Below are positions 5,069 to 5,849 of a DNA stretch of 5,849 bases, in pieces (the first letter of the stretch is position 1; the number at the start of each line of letters is the position of its first letter). Source of the stretch: Solirubrobacterales bacterium 70-9 (GTDB lineage Bacteria; Actinomycetota; Thermoleophilia; Solirubrobacterales; 70-9); NCBI GenBank assembly GCA_001898095.1, contig MKSH01000111.1, forward strand, positions 27,188-33,036. Reading direction: 5' to 3'. Under the pieces are notes generated by a model, which was not told the origin of the DNA, did not search any database, and saw only the letters and a program-made list of their open reading frames with translations. The position numbers were made by a program, and so were the translations under genes.

Positions 5069-5849
5069 TCAGCTGCGCAGGTCGCCGATCCCGAGCGACC
5101 CGTCGGCGGGCGCCGGCGGCTCGGGCGCGGCGCCGTCCTCAGCGGACGCGCCGACGCTCGGATCGTCGAGGAAGTCGAGGCTGGGGACGAAGAAGAGGCT
5201 GCCGGTGTGGGCGGTGGAGAAGTCGAGGATGCGGTCGTGGGCCGCGCCGCTCTTGCCGAGGAACATGTTCTCCAGCATCTCCTCGGTGACCGCGGGGGTG
5301 CGGGCGTAGGCGATGTAGAAGGTGCCGAACTCGCCCGCGCCGACCCGGCCGAAGGGCATGTTGAAGCGCATGATCTGCAGCTCCTCGCCGTCCTCGTCCT
5401 CGATCACGTTGAGGGTCAGGTGCGAGTCGGGGGCCTTGTCCTCGTCGGCGAACTCGACGTCCTCGAGTTTGGTGCGGCCGAACGCCGCCTCCTGCTGCTC
5501 GACCGTGAGTGCGTTCCAGGCGTCGAGGTCGTGGCTGTACTTCTGCACGATCAGGTAGCTGCCGCCGGCGAAGGCCGGGTCTTCGTCGTCCTCGATCAGG
5601 ACCGCCTCGGTGGCCTCGACCCCCTCCGGGTTCTCGGTCCCGTCGACGAAGCCGAGCAGGTCGCGCTCGTCGAAGGATTTGAAGCCGTGCACCTCGTCGA
5701 TCACCCGCAGGTGCGGCCCGAGGCGGTTGCCGATCAGCCGCGCCAGTTCGAAGCACATGTCGAGCCGGTCGGCGCGGATGTGGAAGAAGAGGTCGCCGGG
5801 GGTCGCCGGGGCGGTGTGGCGGGCGCCCTTCAGCTCGCGGAAGGGATGC
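5069..5849 (-). CDS. B-type dye-decolorizing peroxidase (DyP), predicted encapsulin cargo; N-terminus beyond right edge
   Basis: A heme peroxidase using H2O2 to oxidise dyes, phenolics or other donors. The frame is open to the window edge and continues past the internal Met at 5758 with family-typical residues (HPFRELKGARHTAPATPGDL, then FFHIRADRLDMCFELARL). About 259 residues are present, so perhaps 90-100 N-terminal ones are missing. The DyP signature GFVDGTENP holds the distal Asp (codon 5642-5644). The proximal heme ligand is the His of DSHLTLN (5420-5422). The distal Arg and Asn are in MRFNMPFG (5366-5368 and 5360-5362). The His-to-Arg and His-to-Asn spacings of 18 and 20 residues equal those I recall for Rhodococcus DypB (H226, R244, N246), and Asn at the third site fits subfamily B. 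After FLDD, a 19-residue Pro/Ala-rich linker leads to a cargo-loading tail. It converges on the reductase gene; whatever lies upstream is out of view. Confidence 0.93.
   Translation of the reverse strand, partial: HPFRELKGARHTAPATPGDLFFHIRADRLDMCFELARLIGNRLGPHLRVIDEVHGFKSFDERDLLGFVDGTENPEGVEATEAVLIEDDEDPAFAGGSYLIVQKYSHDLDAWNALTVEQQEAAFGRTKLEDVEFADEDKAPDSHLTLNVIEDEDGEELQIMRFNMPFGRVGAGEFGTFYIAYARTPAVTEEMLENMFLGKSGAAHDRILDFSTAHTGSLFFVPSLDFLDDPSVGASAEDGAAPEPPAPADGSLGIGDLRS
5072..5104 (-). other. Encapsulin cargo-loading peptide at the DyP C-terminus
   Basis: The last eleven residues, DGSLGIGDLRS, match the known targeting tail of encapsulated DyPs, which has the core LGIGSL(K/R). This peptide docks on the inner face of the family 1 encapsulin shell. 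Here Asp replaces the usual Ser after LGIG and the protein ends almost at once after the motif. A flexible linker, encoded by complement 5105-5161 and rich in Pro, Ala and acidic residues, separates it from the folded peroxidase, as expected for a tethered cargo. Packaging is inferred from the motif. Confidence 0.85.

Noticed and set aside
5791..5810. Exact tandem duplication of the 10-mer GGTCGCCGGG
   Set aside because: Lies within the conserved ATPGD segment of DyP, keeps the frame and gives family-typical residues, so it is codon choice and not a repeat element.
1..5849. RNA genes, CRISPR arrays, insertion sequences, phage or attachment sites
   Set aside because: No cloverleaf-like tRNA segment, spaced direct repeats, transposase motif or terminal inverted repeats were seen; coding density is close to complete.

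Overview
This is a high-GC bacterial window with a strong G/C bias at third codon positions. It most likely comes from an actinobacterium, and I would guess class Thermoleophilia (Solirubrobacterales-like). The clues are the F420-type (Ddn/DUF385) reductase, the DUF1906 secreted protein ending in a small Cys-paired beta domain of a style I associate with that class, TANNNT -10 elements set for leaderless transcripts, and the encapsulin-addressed DyP peroxidase. The taxonomy is inference; there is no rRNA or other marker here.

Layout: seven protein genes, two of them cut by the window edges. Positions 1-2710 carry four closely packed plus-strand genes: the C-terminal half of a CPBP membrane protease, a secreted L,D-transpeptidase, pyrE (orotate phosphoribosyltransferase) and a YceH/DUF480 gene. 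The gaps are about 10 to 30 bp, so some co-transcription is likely, although ldt seems to have its own leaderless promoter. Facing them on the minus strand (2717-4528) is a large secreted DUF1906 glycoside-hydrolase-like protein. Its stop lies 6 bp from that of yceH, and a perfect 11-bp GC hairpin sits at the junction. A 100-bp divergent region (4529-4628) holds two abutting palindromes and a leaderless-type promoter for a small F420H2-dependent (Ddn-like) reductase at 4629-5048. That gene converges, over 20 bp and a second hairpin, on a B-type dye-decolorizing peroxidase that runs off the right edge.

The genes fall into three themes. The first is cell envelope: CPBP protease, L,D-transpeptidase and the DUF1906 protein. 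The second is housekeeping: pyrE and yceH. The third is redox or oxidative stress: the Ddn-like reductase and the DyP peroxidase.

The most interesting observation is the DyP C-terminus. A Pro/Ala-rich linker leads to DGSLGIGDLRS, a textbook encapsulin cargo-loading peptide, so this peroxidase should be packed in a protein nanocompartment. The shell gene is not in the usual place directly downstream; that position is taken by the convergent reductase gene. No RNA gene, CRISPR array, insertion sequence or prophage signal was seen.
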